A stretch of DNA of 5,307 nt, taken from positions 1 through 5,307 of the forward strand of contig JAMOPE010000455.1 of the NCBI GenBank assembly GCA_027064785.1, in the 5' to 3' direction. The DNA is from Geobacteraceae bacterium. Its GTDB lineage: Bacteria > Desulfobacterota > Desulfuromonadia > Desulfuromonadales > Geopsychrobacteraceae. Shown here piece by piece: positions 5,062 through 5,307 of the stretch. The number at the start of each line of letters is the position of its first letter. The first letter of the stretch is position 1. A program made the position numbers and the translations under genes. A model generated the notes under the pieces. That model made no database searches, had not been told where the DNA came from, and worked only from the letters and a program-made list of their open reading frames with translations.

Positions 5062-5307
5062 ATGGAATTTAAAGCACTATTGGTAGAACAACCCGAAAAG
5101 AAAGTTTTCAATCGTTCGATTGTGACCCGTTCTCTCGATGACCTTCCCGCAGGGGATCTGGTTGTCAAGGTTCATTACTCTTCTCTCAATTTCAAGGATG
5201 CCCTTTCGGCGGTCGGGAATCCGGGGGTGACGCGCAACTTCCCTCATACTCCGGGGATCGATGCTGCCGGTGAAGTTGTTTCGTGTGCTGATGGTTCATT
5301 CCAGCCC
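5062..5307 (+). CDS. acuI: AcuI/YhdH-type acryloyl-CoA reductase / quinone oxidoreductase, 3'-truncated
   Basis: The first 82 residues of a zinc-independent medium-chain dehydrogenase/reductase are present and the gene runs off the right edge. The family is usually about 325-330 aa, so roughly three quarters are missing, including the NADPH-binding Rossmann domain. The visible GroES-like N-terminal domain is characteristic: MEFKALLVEQ, then VHYSSLNFKDALSAVGNPG (39-57) and RNFPHTPGIDAAGEVV (60-75), closely like E. coli YhdH (SSLNYKDALA, RNFPMIPGIDFAG). AcuI reduces acryloyl-CoA to propionyl-CoA with NADPH, a detoxifying step in DMSP and 3-hydroxypropionate metabolism. The ATG at 5062 has a perfect AAGGAGGT ribosome site at 5045-5052, nine bases upstream, predicting strong translation. 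The family is certain. The physiological substrate in this organism is inferred only from the family. Confidence 0.92.
   Translation, partial: MEFKALLVEQPEKKVFNRSIVTRSLDDLPAGDLVVKVHYSSLNFKDALSAVGNPGVTRNFPHTPGIDAAGEVVSCADGSFQP

Overview
The window reads as a stretch of ordinary bacterial chromosome of moderate GC content with one less familiar segment in the middle. Seven protein-coding genes are supported, two of them cut by the window edges. Shine-Dalgarno sequences, sigma70-type hexamers, and PncB, YhiN/HI0933 and AcuI/YhdH homologues point to a Gram-negative bacterium, probably a proteobacterium or relative. A Desulfuromonas/Pelobacter/Geobacter-like organism would fit the small zinc-ribbon genes and the GGAGAG-rich intergenic repeat, but this is an impression and no marker here proves it.

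Bases 1-2106 (+) hold the end of pncB (nicotinate phosphoribosyltransferase, NAD salvage), which overlaps by 4 bases (GTGA) with a complete YhiN/HI0933-family flavoprotein gene. The two are almost certainly cotranscribed. Bases 2107-2432 are an AT-rich gap with no gene. It contains short repeats and ends in a near-consensus sigma70 promoter with an A/T-rich UP-like tract. That promoter drives a micro-operon of two tiny cysteine-rich proteins (70 and 63 aa, 2433-2867). The first is a zinc-ribbon-like protein I do not recognise, and the second resembles the Lar restriction-alleviation family.

Converging on that operon, with a 7-base gap, is a minus-strand gene (2875-4155). It encodes a membrane protein with five predicted N-terminal transmembrane segments followed by a TraB/PrgY/GumN/TIKI-like domain, predicted to lie in the periplasm. 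Its start faces a class I SAM-dependent methyltransferase gene (4304-4927, +) across a 148-base divergent promoter region with recognisable promoters on both strands. A 7+7 base dyad there overlaps the minus-strand -35 box. After the methyltransferase comes a GGAGAG-rich inverted repeat that probably acts as a terminator, and then the start of an AcuI/YhdH-type acryloyl-CoA reductase/quinone oxidoreductase gene that runs off the right edge.

No tRNA, rRNA, CRISPR array, transposase or integrase was seen. The parts most worth a second look are the strongly promoted zinc-ribbon pair, the TraB-like protein with its membrane segments at the N-terminus, and the shared control region between that gene and the methyltransferase.
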